Shown here: positions 8,026 through 17,448 of the stretch, one piece after another
Numbering within the stretch: position 1 is the first letter of the stretch
How the letters are laid out: each line of letters begins with the position of its first letter
DNA from: a bacterium
Lineage (GTDB): Bacteria > Babelota > Babeliae > Babelales > GCA-2401785
Assembly: GCA_030629865.1 (NCBI GenBank)
Contig: DAOVOC010000002.1
Location: 1 to 32,125, forward strand
Length of the DNA stretch: 32,125 bases
Direction: 5' to 3'
Made by a program: the position numbers and the translations under genes
Notes under the pieces: model-generated
The model's database searches: none
Told to the model about the DNA's origin: nothing
Seen by the model: the letters and a program-made list of their open reading frames with translations, nothing else

Positions 8026-11000
8026 TGAAGCTTAAATTATTTGTCATCCCACTTCTAATTCCCAGTTTTTTAAATGCTACAGTGGCGGACCATGGATTTG
8101 CGGTAATCGAGCGATTGCGCAACAGTACAACATATCCAGTCCAAGTTAGCACGAAAAAAACTGTTCATGACCGGCTGCCTATAGAGTCAGTTGTTCGCAT
8201 AAAGTCGCGCAAGCCAGAATATGGTGAAGATGGTCGCTACTATGCTCTGCGCCAGGATGGTGGCCGCTATATTTTGCGCTCTGATGCAATCGATTCGTCT
8301 GATCCTGCAACCGAATTTATTGTGTATCGTCATCTTGATAAAGATCTAAACGATTGGCTGGGATTTTCTTCATTTGCTGCAAATAGACAGATGATGCGTG
8401 CAACAAAAACTCAGTCGGTTCAGTTTTTTGGTAAAGACTTTGAAAATGAAGAGTCGATAGGTGCTCACTGGAAAATTTCTGGAAGCAACTTGATTGGGTG
8501 TCATCTGCAAAGTCGTTTAACAAAGGGCTTTTTGAGCGCGCGTAGCTTGGATGATGCTCGCCTGGATATTGCAAAATATGTTCGACCAGAGATGCCGAAA
8601 ATAAAGTTTTTGGACAGTAAAAGTTTTTCTAAAGATAAGCCACGTTACAAAAGTTACGTAAAAGAGCTTAAAAAAGATGTTTTTCTATCTCTTGGTGATT
8701 TGTCTGTTCTTGCGCGCAATCCATATGAGCCTTGGTTTACCTTCAAGAAATTTAAACCTGGCTTTTTTAAAATGGGTTTTTCTGATGCAAAGGCAACGGT
8801 AAAAATAAGAAAGAAATCCAATCCTTTTTCTGTTCATGAAATGCTTGCACTTATAAATCATACTAGGCGGTACATTTTAGAAAAACCAACGCAGGTAGTA
8901 AGTACAGTTGAAGGATTTGGCAAAGAGGCTGAAGAGGCGCGCAAGAGATCATTTCAAGAAAACCATCAACTTTTATATGGAGACAAAATTCGATTTGTTC
9001 ACCATTTTACGTGGCAAAATTTATATGCAAATCGTGACAGGTTCAATCACGAAGGTAGTTCTGAAAATATGATGACTTTCTGTTCTAACGACGATGTGAA
9101 CAGCGAGGATTCTGAGTTTGCTGATTCGTGGTGGATTGTTAAAGGACCGCACAGTGATGACGATCGTTTTAATTGTGCGATTGGGACGCCCGTGGGGAAT
9201 AGTGCAACGATTCGTTTGGAACATGTTATAACGGGGAAAAATTTAAGATGTCAAAAAACCGCGCCACCTAGCGTTATAGTTGGCGGGATTGAAAGACAAA
9301 AACATCGTTATGAAGTTTCTATTGCTGGTAAAGATGGTATTGGAACTTCTTATGATAACTGGACAATTTCATTTCACGATAAAGCTAAGCAGTTCAATTC
9401 TGGACAACTTTTTTTATTAAATCATGTTGCTACAGGAAGTTCTCTTTTTTCTGATAATGAATTTTTTACTTCAAGTGGTAGTTCTACAAATATTGTTGAT
9501 GATAACTCAATGTGGATTGTTGAGCTTACTCTTGGTGTTACAGGAGAGGGCCGACCTGTAAGATTTCGAGATCGAGTTAGATTTAAAAATATGACAACGG
9601 GCCGCTATCTGCACCTGCAGCAGCATGATTCTAATGTTGCGGCAACAGAAGATATACAAAAGGAAGACACTGCAATAATGTGGCGCATTAAAGGAGCACA
9701 CAAAAAAGGTGACAGGTGGAATTGCAGAAATGAACAAGTCGAATCTGGTGCTATAATTCGCTTAGAGAGTTCTTCTAACGGAAAAAATCTTTTTATCGAT
9801 CCTACTTTTGAAAATCCTGGTTTGAAGACGCAGCAAACCATGGGTCCCGGCATTGGAAATGAAAATGACGATTGGGAACTAAAAATAATTGGCAAGAATC
9901 AAACCCTCGTCGATGGCTCCAGAGTTGTTCTTCGTCATGTACAAAGTAGACAAAAAAAAGTAGTGCGAGAGATTGCCGTTAATACATCTGATGAACTTAT
10001 CGCCAAAGAATATATTGAGAAAATTGCTGCAAAGAAACCAGAAAAGCAAAGCATTTTGCAGCGTGTAGCGGCATTGCAGCTCGAAACCGAAGAGACAAAA
10101 CAAATGCGCGAAGAGATTCGCAAGCTTGATGATGAAGATCAAAAAAAACAAGCTGCGCTTCAAAAAAAAGCAAAGGCTAGAGCAGATAAATTAACTGGCG
10201 AAGCAAAAGTGAAAGCTTTAGAAGCGATTCAAGAAATCAAAAAGCCAAAGAGTCCACGTAAAAAAGAGTTAGAAGCAAAATTAACGCAGCATGATCACAA
10301 GCTTTTATGGTTTGTTAGCGATTCTAGCACAAGCCAAGTTTCTGCAAAAGATACTGCATGGACGGGCGTTCCATATGGATCGCCTGCAGAGCAAGGACCA
10401 GATGAGTTGATAGATATAGAGGTTGTGCGTCTTGGCCGTGGTGCCGGCGTTTTGCCTGGCAGAACAGTTGATATCAAGGTTGATTTGCTTACAAAGCCTC
10501 CAACATTTTCGGGATTTGCAATAGAAAAAGTTTTAAATTTTGATTCAAGTTTCCTTCTTAACCTAAATCCGCTTCTAAATAAAGGCGCTGCATGGCTCGA
10601 AAGATCTCTAGACACCCCAGGGCGGGCATCAGTTGCTTTTATGGCGCAGGCGAAAGATAAAGGCGATATTCAGGTGCTATTTGGTAACGAGCTTGTATTG
10701 GATTATACGTGGAAAATTATTATTGGCGCCAACAACAATACCGAAACACAAATTATTCGCAGAAGTTTAAAAGATGGCGAGCCAAAAGATAAAGTTGTTG
10801 CATCTGTGCGTAAAGAGACAAATCCTTTGGCAGCAGCTTCTCCCGGGCGTTTTGTTCCTTACTGGGTAAGTGTTTATGATGGCGAGATTCTTTTAGGTGG
10901 AGGTAACATTATTGGTGAGAGCGTAATTCTTGCCTGGAAAGATGTAGAGCCTCGTAGCAAAGTTTCTCGAATTGGTTTTGGGTCATATAAATCTGCAGTC

Positions 11001-12941
11001 AAATATGCCGGCGTTCAAGTTGGCTCACCTGTTACATTGCAAAAACCAAAAAGAATTTATGTAAAAATTCCTTCTGCCTCTCTAAGTGCTTCTCAAGAAC
11101 CTGTGTGGCAACAGAAGGGGCTGCGCATTCCTGGCAGGGGCAGCGTTAGTTTTTCTGTCAAAGGCAGGTCGGAAGTATTAGTTGTTCTTGGTAATGCCGG
11201 TGGCAGAGCCTCTGGGCGTTATGCTGTTCGGTTTACAAGCCAAAATCACGAACAAAAAGGAAGAGTGTCTTTATTGAAGTTAGATGGGCAAAAAGATGAG
11301 TACACCACTTTAGCTTCAACTCCGTTTGGTATTTCTACTTGGGCATTGCAAGAACAGGAGTGGAAAAGTTTTTGGATAAGTGTGATGGGTGGACGGTTCT
11401 TTATTGGAAATGGTGCAATTGGCGAAAATCTTTTCTTGTATCACTGGGACCCGGCCGCATTTGATGAATTTAGGCAAATTGGCTTGCAAAGTGTTGCTGG
11501 AGAAGCCCAACTAAAAGATATTGTTATTGCCCCCGCAGTAACTGTCGCACTACAACAGGAACAAGAAGAATACGAAACAGGTGCCGCTGCAGCGATGAAA
11601 ACTTACAGAGGCGATCTGCATGTTATCGCCCCGTTTGAATACCATTTTTCGCAAGAGGGACAGGTTGTTAAGTTTGAAGACAAAATTAACAAAAAAACAT
11701 TTTATCCAGGAAAAACGCCGCAGCAGGACGCATGGTATTACTTTATGCTCACCATTGCCAAAGATGGATTCCCCAAACTTGTCTGGTCTCGTCAGCCAGA
11801 AAATCCACAAAAAATTGAAAAGCAAAAGTCGGCATATCTAACGCGAGCTGGTGGTGAAGCATTTTACCAAGCGTCAACTTACACACAAGGTGCTGGTGAA
11901 GTGGCCAGTGTTGTTGGAGCAACGCTGAGTATTGCCCATGCAGAAGTTGGCCTTGCCTTGATGAAAAAAGCAATTACTGATGAGGCTAAGGTTAAATATG
12001 GGTATAGAGATCACACGGCGTACACTTATCTTGATGCAACAAATTACACCAAGATGAGTGATGTTGGCATTCCTCGCGAAGCAAAAAACAATCGAATTAA
12101 AGTTGAAGGACTTCTTGAGCTTGGAAGTAAATGGAAGCCTTCTTCTCAAAAAAAATTAGAGCGACTTATTCCCCATTATTTGCAGACAGTTCTTTTGGTT
12201 AACCATCCGTATGTGGTCAGAAACCCTGTTGTTAAAAATAGTATAATTTCCAACATCGAAACGTTGTATGCCGCTCATAAAGAACTGCATGCTCCGCCCA
12301 AGGATAAATATGATCCCACTTATAAACAGATGATGAACCTTCTTATGCATGCCTACAACAACACATCGCTGACAAGCCCTTATGAAGCAAAAGACCAGCA
12401 AAAACGGCTTACATGGCTAGGGTGGCTTAACGAGTTGTCGCGAGAAATTTTGCAAAAAAATCCGCGCGGGACATTAATGTTGCGTCCAAGTTTTGGTGAA
12501 TATGTGTGGCTTTCAGAAAAGTTTGCTCTTCCTGACAGCGGTTCAGTTTCTTTTGAAGCAAAAGGGGCAAATGATATTATGGTCGGCCTTGCTGCAAGGC
12601 CTCAGCAGATGCGCAATACTTCAAACGATATTTATGAAGTCTCTATTGGTTCTAATAACAATTCAATGACTTCCATTCGTGCTTACAGCTTGGACCGGTC
12701 TGTGGCTCAGACAACAAAGCCAAAAGCGCGCGCCAACAGTTTGGTTATGCAAAAATACTGGATTAGCGTTAACAATGGCAAAATTGTATTTGGTAAAGGA
12801 GAGATGTTAGAAGAAAATAAACTTCTAGAGTGGCAGGATCCTTACCCTGTAACTGGAGTGAGAAATATTGGGCTTAGTTGTTGGGATGTGCCCGTAGAAT
12901 TTCGCAATATCACTACAGGGCAGGCTTTGTCGTTCAAATAA
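8025..12941 (+). CDS. Giant secreted protein with two MIR-like regions and three FAMeT-type domains
   Basis: A 1638-residue tandem paralogue of the gene before it. The GTG start has GAAAGGG 6 bases upstream and begins a signal peptide (MKLKLFVIPLLIPSFLNA). The N-terminal module (HGFAVIERLRN) aligns with the paralogue. The first MIR-like region is at about 315-478 (YGDKIRFVHHFT, SWWIVKGPH). A second, at about 509-642 (FRDRVRFKNMTTGRY, MWRIKGAHKKGD), has no counterpart in the paralogue. A charged helical insert follows at about 656-756. FAMeT-type domains lie at about 841-1002, 1025-1172 and 1489-1632, the last ending at the C-terminus without the acidic tail of its neighbour. The conserved 70-residue block is at 1194-1263. 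It is probably exported, and binding of sugars or host surface molecules is only inferred from the domain types. Translation may be coupled to the short ORF whose stop overlaps its start. Confidence 0.88.
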   Translation: MKLKLFVIPLLIPSFLNATVADHGFAVIERLRNSTTYPVQVSTKKTVHDRLPIESVVRIKSRKPEYGEDGRYYALRQDGGRYILRSDAIDSSDPATEFIVYRHLDKDLNDWLGFSSFAANRQMMRATKTQSVQFFGKDFENEESIGAHWKISGSNLIGCHLQSRLTKGFLSARSLDDARLDIAKYVRPEMPKIKFLDSKSFSKDKPRYKSYVKELKKDVFLSLGDLSVLARNPYEPWFTFKKFKPGFFKMGFSDAKATVKIRKKSNPFSVHEMLALINHTRRYILEKPTQVVSTVEGFGKEAEEARKRSFQENHQLLYGDKIRFVHHFTWQNLYANRDRFNHEGSSENMMTFCSNDDVNSEDSEFADSWWIVKGPHSDDDRFNCAIGTPVGNSATIRLEHVITGKNLRCQKTAPPSVIVGGIERQKHRYEVSIAGKDGIGTSYDNWTISFHDKAKQFNSGQLFLLNHVATGSSLFSDNEFFTSSGSSTNIVDDNSMWIVELTLGVTGEGRPVRFRDRVRFKNMTTGRYLHLQQHDSNVAATEDIQKEDTAIMWRIKGAHKKGDRWNCRNEQVESGAIIRLESSSNGKNLFIDPTFENPGLKTQQTMGPGIGNENDDWELKIIGKNQTLVDGSRVVLRHVQSRQKKVVREIAVNTSDELIAKEYIEKIAAKKPEKQSILQRVAALQLETEETKQMREEIRKLDDEDQKKQAALQKKAKARADKLTGEAKVKALEAIQEIKKPKSPRKKELEAKLTQHDHKLLWFVSDSSTSQVSAKDTAWTGVPYGSPAEQGPDELIDIEVVRLGRGAGVLPGRTVDIKVDLLTKPPTFSGFAIEKVLNFDSSFLLNLNPLLNKGAAWLERSLDTPGRASVAFMAQAKDKGDIQVLFGNELVLDYTWKIIIGANNNTETQIIRRSLKDGEPKDKVVASVRKETNPLAAASPGRFVPYWVSVYDGEILLGGGNIIGESVILAWKDVEPRSKVSRIGFGSYKSAVKYAGVQVGSPVTLQKPKRIYVKIPSASLSASQEPVWQQKGLRIPGRGSVSFSVKGRSEVLVVLGNAGGRASGRYAVRFTSQNHEQKGRVSLLKLDGQKDEYTTLASTPFGISTWALQEQEWKSFWISVMGGRFFIGNGAIGENLFLYHWDPAAFDEFRQIGLQSVAGEAQLKDIVIAPAVTVALQQEQEEYETGAAAAMKTYRGDLHVIAPFEYHFSQEGQVVKFEDKINKKTFYPGKTPQQDAWYYFMLTIAKDGFPKLVWSRQPENPQKIEKQKSAYLTRAGGEAFYQASTYTQGAGEVASVVGATLSIAHAEVGLALMKKAITDEAKVKYGYRDHTAYTYLDATNYTKMSDVGIPREAKNNRIKVEGLLELGSKWKPSSQKKLERLIPHYLQTVLLVNHPYVVRNPVVKNSIISNIETLYAAHKELHAPPKDKYDPTYKQMMNLLMHAYNNTSLTSPYEAKDQQKRLTWLGWLNELSREILQKNPRGTLMLRPSFGEYVWLSEKFALPDSGSVSFEAKGANDIMVGLAARPQQMRNTSNDIYEVSIGSNNNSMTSIRAYSLDRSVAQTTKPKARANSLVMQKYWISVNNGKIVFGKGEMLEENKLLEWQDPYPVTGVRNIGLSCWDVPVEFRNITTGQALSFK

Positions 12942-12948
12942 AGTCCAG

Positions 12949-12970
12949 GGGCCGCGTACTAACGCGGCCC
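12949..12970. terminator. GC-rich hairpin between convergent genes, possible bidirectional terminator
   Basis: Perfect 9-bp inverted repeat GGGCCGCGT / ACGCGGCCC with a 4-base loop, placed between the stops of two convergent genes. It is strikingly GC-rich for this AT-rich region. The T-run of a standard Rho-independent terminator is absent on the + side, so the terminator role rests on position and stem strength only. Confidence 0.4.
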
Positions 12971-13024
12971 TCTCGGCTCCCACACCACACAGGTGCCGGG
13001 ATAGGGAAAATGTTTAATTTTTTA

Positions 13025-14995
13025 TTAGCCAAATATCCAGGACCAAAATCCTGGCTTTTCTTGTTTTGCTGCCTCTTGTTTAACTGTAACTGCAATATTT
13101 GTAGAAGGATCTTTAGCGAGTGCCTTCTTGGTGCGAGTTATTTGTGCTCTTTGTGCTTCTGCCTGTTTTTGGGTTACCAGGCGTGCAATTTTAATATCAA
13201 GTCCGTCTTGGCGCGCGGCAACGCGAACAATGCCGTTACATAGTTCTTCAATTCCACGTGCAGAAAAGCCACGAGTTCTTTGGGCAAGTTCTAGATAGAA
13301 CTTGTTAAATCCAACTGGGATTGCAACATCTCGTTTTTCAGCGGCTTTTCTTAGATACATTTCAATAAGTTGTTCTCGTTCTGGTAGTTCTGGAAGTCCA
13401 ATTTCAAATTGGTGACCAGAAGTTCTGTCAAACACGGCGCTGTCGAGTTGTTCTGGATGGTTGGTGGCCATAATAAACATAAATCCATCGTTGGAAGGCG
13501 CAGGCACAGCTGCTAAAAATGCTTCTGTTAATGCGCGAGTTAGCGATGTTGCTTCTGTGCCATATCGAGCTGCAAAAATACGTTCTGCTTCGTCAATAAA
13601 TATAATTACGCGTTTTTTACCCTTGCGTGCGCGCCTTCTTGTGTAGTCCATAAGTTCCGTAAAGCTTTTTGCAGCATTGTGTGTTGTCATTTGAGTAAAA
13701 CGAGAACCAGAGGTAAAAAAGAATTCAACGTTTTTGTCCACAGTGTGCATGCGTTTTGCCATGCCTTTACCAAAGAACGATTTTCCTGTTCCTGGAGGAC
13801 CATGGAGTAAAATGTTGTACATTTCGCCAAGTGTGGAAATTTCTTCGATAGTTCCTTCTAGCTGACCCTTGAGTTTTGGAGAAATAACCATCTCGCTCAA
13901 ATCGCGGCATTCATCGAGTTTTATTGGGTCCAGAACTGCAGGGCGGCCAAATTGTTTTACAGCCCATTTGTAGAAAAGAATGCTTGATACAATAAAACCG
14001 CTTCCAATGACGGTGTATAATCCCAAGGAAAGCATTTTTTTTCTAAAGGATGTGGTTTGGGCTTCTTCTATAGATTTAACTGCTCCGACTCTTCCATTAA
14101 GAGCGTCAGTAATGGCTTGTTCGCTTGTCGCTTTTTGCCCTTCAGTACTTAATAGCCTTTTTCTTTTTGCCTCTTCCTCGGTCTCAAGTTGCCGTCTTTC
14201 TAGTTCTTTCTTTGTCAATTTAGTTTGGTGATCTGAATCAGTAAGCTCTTCTTGCCTTTGTGTTTGGGCTTGGGATTTAGCAAGAATTGCTTCGGTGTTT
14301 TTTTGGGACATTGAACTTATAAAAGTTGAAACAGCTTTTTTTGCTTTAGTCCAATTTTCAGGAGCTGAAACTGCCTTTTTTTGCGGGTGACTTCCTGTTA
14401 TGACTGTTTGCCCTGCAAGAAATGCTTTTAAATAGAAAGAAAATTTGTCGGTAGCGGTCGATGATCTTGGACTCATTAAGCTGAGATTTTTTTGAGGTTT
14501 ATTGCTTGTCTCAAATGTAGTAAGGTTTGTTTCTAGTAAAAGTATCGGTCGATCTAAAACTTTAGTTTTAAATTCTGATTGCCAATATTTTTTTGTATGC
14601 TGCATTGTTTTTTTGTCAGAATGTTGCCAGCCACCAGCCAGCCATGCGGTTTCAGCGCTTTTCAGAAGATTCTCAAATGCTTTTTTTAGGCTTTCCTTTT
14701 TTGTTTTTTCTAATTTTTGCGCAACTTCAACGATTGTTGGTTCCCATAGGGGTGACACCGGAAAAGATTGTGTTAGGGAATTTTTTTTACCTTTACCTTT
14801 AGTTGGTAAGTTGCCTACGGTAGGAACTCTTGATCTTGATCTCGATTTTCTTAGATTTGGTTTCCTTGATGGTGATCTTGGTTTTTCTGTTCCCAAAACT
14901 GTCGTTGTTACACCAAAGCCTACAAAAAGCACAAAAAGGGTGGCGAAAAGCCTGCTAGAAAAGAAATTTTTGATTTTAAACATTTTTGTGTTCAT
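13025..14995 (-). CDS. Membrane-anchored AAA+ ATPase, ATAD3-like
   Basis: A 656-residue protein. An N-terminal hydrophobic signal or anchor (about residues 12-34) is followed by an Arg/Ser/Pro-rich stretch and a charged helical region. A membrane segment lies at about 322-342, then the AAA+ core: Walker A GPPGTGKS (about 397-404), Walker B VIIFIDEAE (about 465), sensor-1 MATNHPEQL (about 510), an arginine-finger region with FDRTSGHQFEIGLP (about 524), and a helical lid containing TRGFSARGIEEL. The GRPAVL just after the membrane segment and the NHPEQLD...DR layout resemble ATAD3, the mitochondrial inner-membrane ATPase, more than FtsH. This comparison is from memory. No zinc-protease motif follows, so it is not FtsH. 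The predicted topology puts the ATPase in the cytoplasm. AGGG lies about 8 bases before the ATG. It is transcribed divergently from the next membrane genes. Confidence 0.85.
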   Translation of the reverse strand: MNTKMFKIKNFFSSRLFATLFVLFVGFGVTTTVLGTEKPRSPSRKPNLRKSRSRSRVPTVGNLPTKGKGKKNSLTQSFPVSPLWEPTIVEVAQKLEKTKKESLKKAFENLLKSAETAWLAGGWQHSDKKTMQHTKKYWQSEFKTKVLDRPILLLETNLTTFETSNKPQKNLSLMSPRSSTATDKFSFYLKAFLAGQTVITGSHPQKKAVSAPENWTKAKKAVSTFISSMSQKNTEAILAKSQAQTQRQEELTDSDHQTKLTKKELERRQLETEEEAKRKRLLSTEGQKATSEQAITDALNGRVGAVKSIEEAQTTSFRKKMLSLGLYTVIGSGFIVSSILFYKWAVKQFGRPAVLDPIKLDECRDLSEMVISPKLKGQLEGTIEEISTLGEMYNILLHGPPGTGKSFFGKGMAKRMHTVDKNVEFFFTSGSRFTQMTTHNAAKSFTELMDYTRRRARKGKKRVIIFIDEAERIFAARYGTEATSLTRALTEAFLAAVPAPSNDGFMFIMATNHPEQLDSAVFDRTSGHQFEIGLPELPEREQLIEMYLRKAAEKRDVAIPVGFNKFYLELAQRTRGFSARGIEELCNGIVRVAARQDGLDIKIARLVTQKQAEAQRAQITRTKKALAKDPSTNIAVTVKQEAAKQEKPGFWSWIFG

Positions 14996-15284
14996 TGTTT
15001 TTCCCTATTAATATTTTGCCTAATTTCTTTGTTTATCACTTTTAGTGGTGTGCTACTACCCCATGGCACTGGCCAGCTGGCAACATATGCAGTGGTGTTT
15101 TACATATGTTTGTAGTGTTTTTACCAGCCTTCAGATTACGGGCTGTGCAGCTCGAGTCAAATTGAAACATTTTTTGTACAAAAAAGTGCTTTTTATGGGG
15201 TTTTGCTTTTTGGGCAGGTGGAAAAAAAAGATCTGTGGTGTAAGCTGTTTTGACATTATATTGGCCTCTAGAAGCGTGGTAAGA

Positions 15285-16337
15285 ATGAAAAAGCTTTGTT
15301 TTTTAACCATTGGGTTGTTTTTTGCAGTGATGCCGAAATTGGCATTTTTAGCAGAAAACACCCCAAAACCTGAAAAATGGCCCCAAATTTATATTGACCA
15401 CACTGGGCAAGATTATTCAAAGATTGTTTTTGCAGCCAAATTTGATTCTTCAGAAGAAAAAAAAAGTTTTTTTAAAAGTTTCTTTGAATTTTTTAAGGAA
15501 CGTAGTGAGCAGGAAAAAGCGGCAAAGTTGCTTAAAAGGGCAGATGACCTTGATCAAAAGAATAAAAAAAACAAAAAGCGTCTACGTTTGGTAGAAAAAG
15601 CCTTAGAAAAAAGACAAGGCGTATTGAAAGATGAGATAGATGCGAAAAATGATATTGTTTTTCTAAGAAAGCTTGCTAAGGCAATGGTCTATTGCGAGCC
15701 CAAAGTAATTAAGCGTTATGGAAATAATATGAATGGGCCATTAGGATATTTAAAGGATTGGAATTTTGTTTTAAATACTATTCCTGGGTTTTCATCTTTT
15801 AGACTGAAGTTTAATTACCGACTTTGTTGTGAAAAGAATATTGAAGAACTTGCATGGGAGTACCATTGGGACGATACAAGACAAGCTGTTAAATGGTGGC
15901 TGAGCGAATTGAATGCATCGAAGTTTGCGAGTGTCAGAAGGCGCGTGAAGACGCTTTTGGAGGATGGAGGCACCGCTAATCCGGTCACTAAAAAGTTTTT
16001 GCAAAACCTTTGGGACAAAGAATTTAAAAATAAATGGAACTTTTCTCCTCTTGTCCCAGCTAATTTGTGTGGATATTCAGCCGCTATTGTGGGCATTGCT
16101 ACTTTTATTGCAGCTTACAGAAGGGCCAAGAATAATAAATTGTTCTTCAAGCGTTCAAAAAAGAAGAACTCTCATTTTAAGATGGCGCTAAAGCATCTAT
16201 TTCTTTTTCCAGAAGCGTTTTGTCTAAAAGAAAGTAAGGCGGCAATGTTTACATGGCTTTTGTGTGGTGCATGGATTGCGGGCAAATTGCCTCCTTTAAA
16301 TAAAACGTTTTGGAATCGAGTGGTAGAACTTGGTTAA
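15285..16337 (+). CDS. Secreted or membrane protein of unknown family, paralogue A
   Basis: A 350-residue protein with a signal peptide (MKKLCFLTIGLFFAVMPK). The frame is open back to GTG 15045, but ATG 15285 is chosen because the signal peptide starts there and aligns with the start of the next gene. The middle is Lys-rich and helical. Shared with the paralogue are ELAWE in the middle and the last 100 residues, from WNFSPLVPAN onward, which hold two hydrophobic segments (GYSAAIVGIATF and FTWLLCGAWIAG) around a basic loop. I recognise no family. It ends 22 bases before the next ATG, so the two are probably co-expressed. The ribosome binding site is weak (GGTAAGA). Function unknown; a membrane-linked role is inferred from the hydrophobic segments. 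Confidence 0.75.
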   Translation: MKKLCFLTIGLFFAVMPKLAFLAENTPKPEKWPQIYIDHTGQDYSKIVFAAKFDSSEEKKSFFKSFFEFFKERSEQEKAAKLLKRADDLDQKNKKNKKRLRLVEKALEKRQGVLKDEIDAKNDIVFLRKLAKAMVYCEPKVIKRYGNNMNGPLGYLKDWNFVLNTIPGFSSFRLKFNYRLCCEKNIEELAWEYHWDDTRQAVKWWLSELNASKFASVRRRVKTLLEDGGTANPVTKKFLQNLWDKEFKNKWNFSPLVPANLCGYSAAIVGIATFIAAYRRAKNNKLFFKRSKKKNSHFKMALKHLFLFPEAFCLKESKAAMFTWLLCGAWIAGKLPPLNKTFWNRVVELG

Positions 16338-16359
16338 TATTTATAAAAATACGGCGGCC

Positions 16360-17349
16360 ATGAAAAAAAAATACTTTTTTCTTATGTCTTTGTTTTTGTT
16401 TGCATTGCCCAAAATGGCTTTTTTGGCCGAAAGTGGTGAAGAAGTAGTTGAGTCCATGATTATTAATCATAGGCATAGTGATTATGCAGATGTTTTTGCT
16501 GGATCAAATAAACCCTCGGTTACTCTAAAAACGCCTCGTGATATATCAAAAGCTGGAGATAGATTGGAAAAAATTATTAAAAGCAACATGAAACGGCAAA
16601 AGATGAACTCTGTTGTTAAAAGACAGCTTGCATTAGCATTGCCGCTTTATAAGGAGAGTTTAAACGATTCTTGTGGCTGCTTTTTTAAACCTGATGCTGA
16701 TATTGTTGAACCTCTTCAAAGAATCTTTGATCCCAATGATAGGAAAACTCTTAGATTGCATTATCAGCTAGTTGATGAAAAAAATATTGAAGAGCTTGCG
16801 TGGGAAAATTTTTGGCCAGAAACAAAGCCACTTGTTAAAGATTGGCTTGGTCGGCTGACTACCGAAGAGTTGAAAAAGATAAGAGAAAAAACCGTAAAGA
16901 TTGCTTCTAAAAATTCACATAGTGTGTCTAAAAAACTTTTACAAACACTTTTGGATAATGAAGCTTTACAAGAAAACTTAGATAAAAACTTTGCTGGTGA
17001 GGGGGCTGAAAAAGAAACAGAAAAAGTTAAATCTGAGAGTGATTGGAACTTTTCACCACTTGTTCCTGCAAATTTTTGTGGATATTCAGTCGCTGTTGTT
17101 GGCATGTTCACATTTTTATCTGCCTACAACCGGGCAAAAAATGAAATATCTTTTATTCAGCGGTACCAAAAAACAGTTTCACCTTTTAAAATGGCGCTCA
17201 AACATTTGTTCCTTTTCCCCGAAACATTTTCTATGCAAGAGAGCAAAGGAGCAATTCTTACATGGCTGTTGTGCGCGGCCTGGATTGCTGGTAAGGTGCC
17301 CCCTTTAAATAAAACCTTTTGGAATCAAGCCGTAGAGCTTCCTTCTTAA
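16360..17349 (+). CDS. Secreted or membrane protein of unknown family, paralogue B
   Basis: A 329-residue paralogue of the gene just upstream. The signal peptide MKKKYFFLMSLFLFALPK is close to its neighbour's, which fixes the ATG at 16360 rather than TTG 16330, a start that would overlap the previous stop. About 70 of the last 100 residues are identical to paralogue A by eye, while the N-terminal halves are much more diverged. It contains a Cys pair (CGC) at about residue 105. Two hydrophobic segments near the C-terminus (GYSVAVVGMFTF and LTWLLCAAWIAG) suggest a membrane hairpin. GGCGG just before the ATG may serve as the binding site. No known family recognised and no function can be assigned. 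Confidence 0.78.
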   Translation: MKKKYFFLMSLFLFALPKMAFLAESGEEVVESMIINHRHSDYADVFAGSNKPSVTLKTPRDISKAGDRLEKIIKSNMKRQKMNSVVKRQLALALPLYKESLNDSCGCFFKPDADIVEPLQRIFDPNDRKTLRLHYQLVDEKNIEELAWENFWPETKPLVKDWLGRLTTEELKKIREKTVKIASKNSHSVSKKLLQTLLDNEALQENLDKNFAGEGAEKETEKVKSESDWNFSPLVPANFCGYSVAVVGMFTFLSAYNRAKNEISFIQRYQKTVSPFKMALKHLFLFPETFSMQESKGAILTWLLCAAWIAGKVPPLNKTFWNQAVELPS

Positions 17350-17448
17350 TGTTCTTTGTGTGGCAATTCTCTCTCGCAACTCGTTGTGTTGCAAAGCCTG
17401 CTGATAGTACGATTTGATCTGATTACCAAACTTTTTTACTTGTGCTTT

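Noticed and set aside
12949..13010. Possible group II intron end
   Set aside because: The GC-rich stretch recalls such ends loosely, but no catalytic domain V hairpin and no reverse transcriptase gene are present.
13025..14995. FtsH-type protease for the AAA+ gene
   Set aside because: No HExxH zinc motif and no peptidase domain follow the AAA core; the protein ends soon after the lid.
15072..15081. Perfect palindrome GCCAGCTGGC in the divergent intergenic region 14996-15284
   Set aside because: Only 10 bases, with no paired promoter elements around it; an operator cannot be claimed. The rest of this gap shows short direct repeats (CATATG twice) only.
15045..15284. 80-residue N-terminal extension of paralogue A
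   Set aside because: The signal peptide and similarity to paralogue B begin at 15285. The upstream part has no family support and no binding site.
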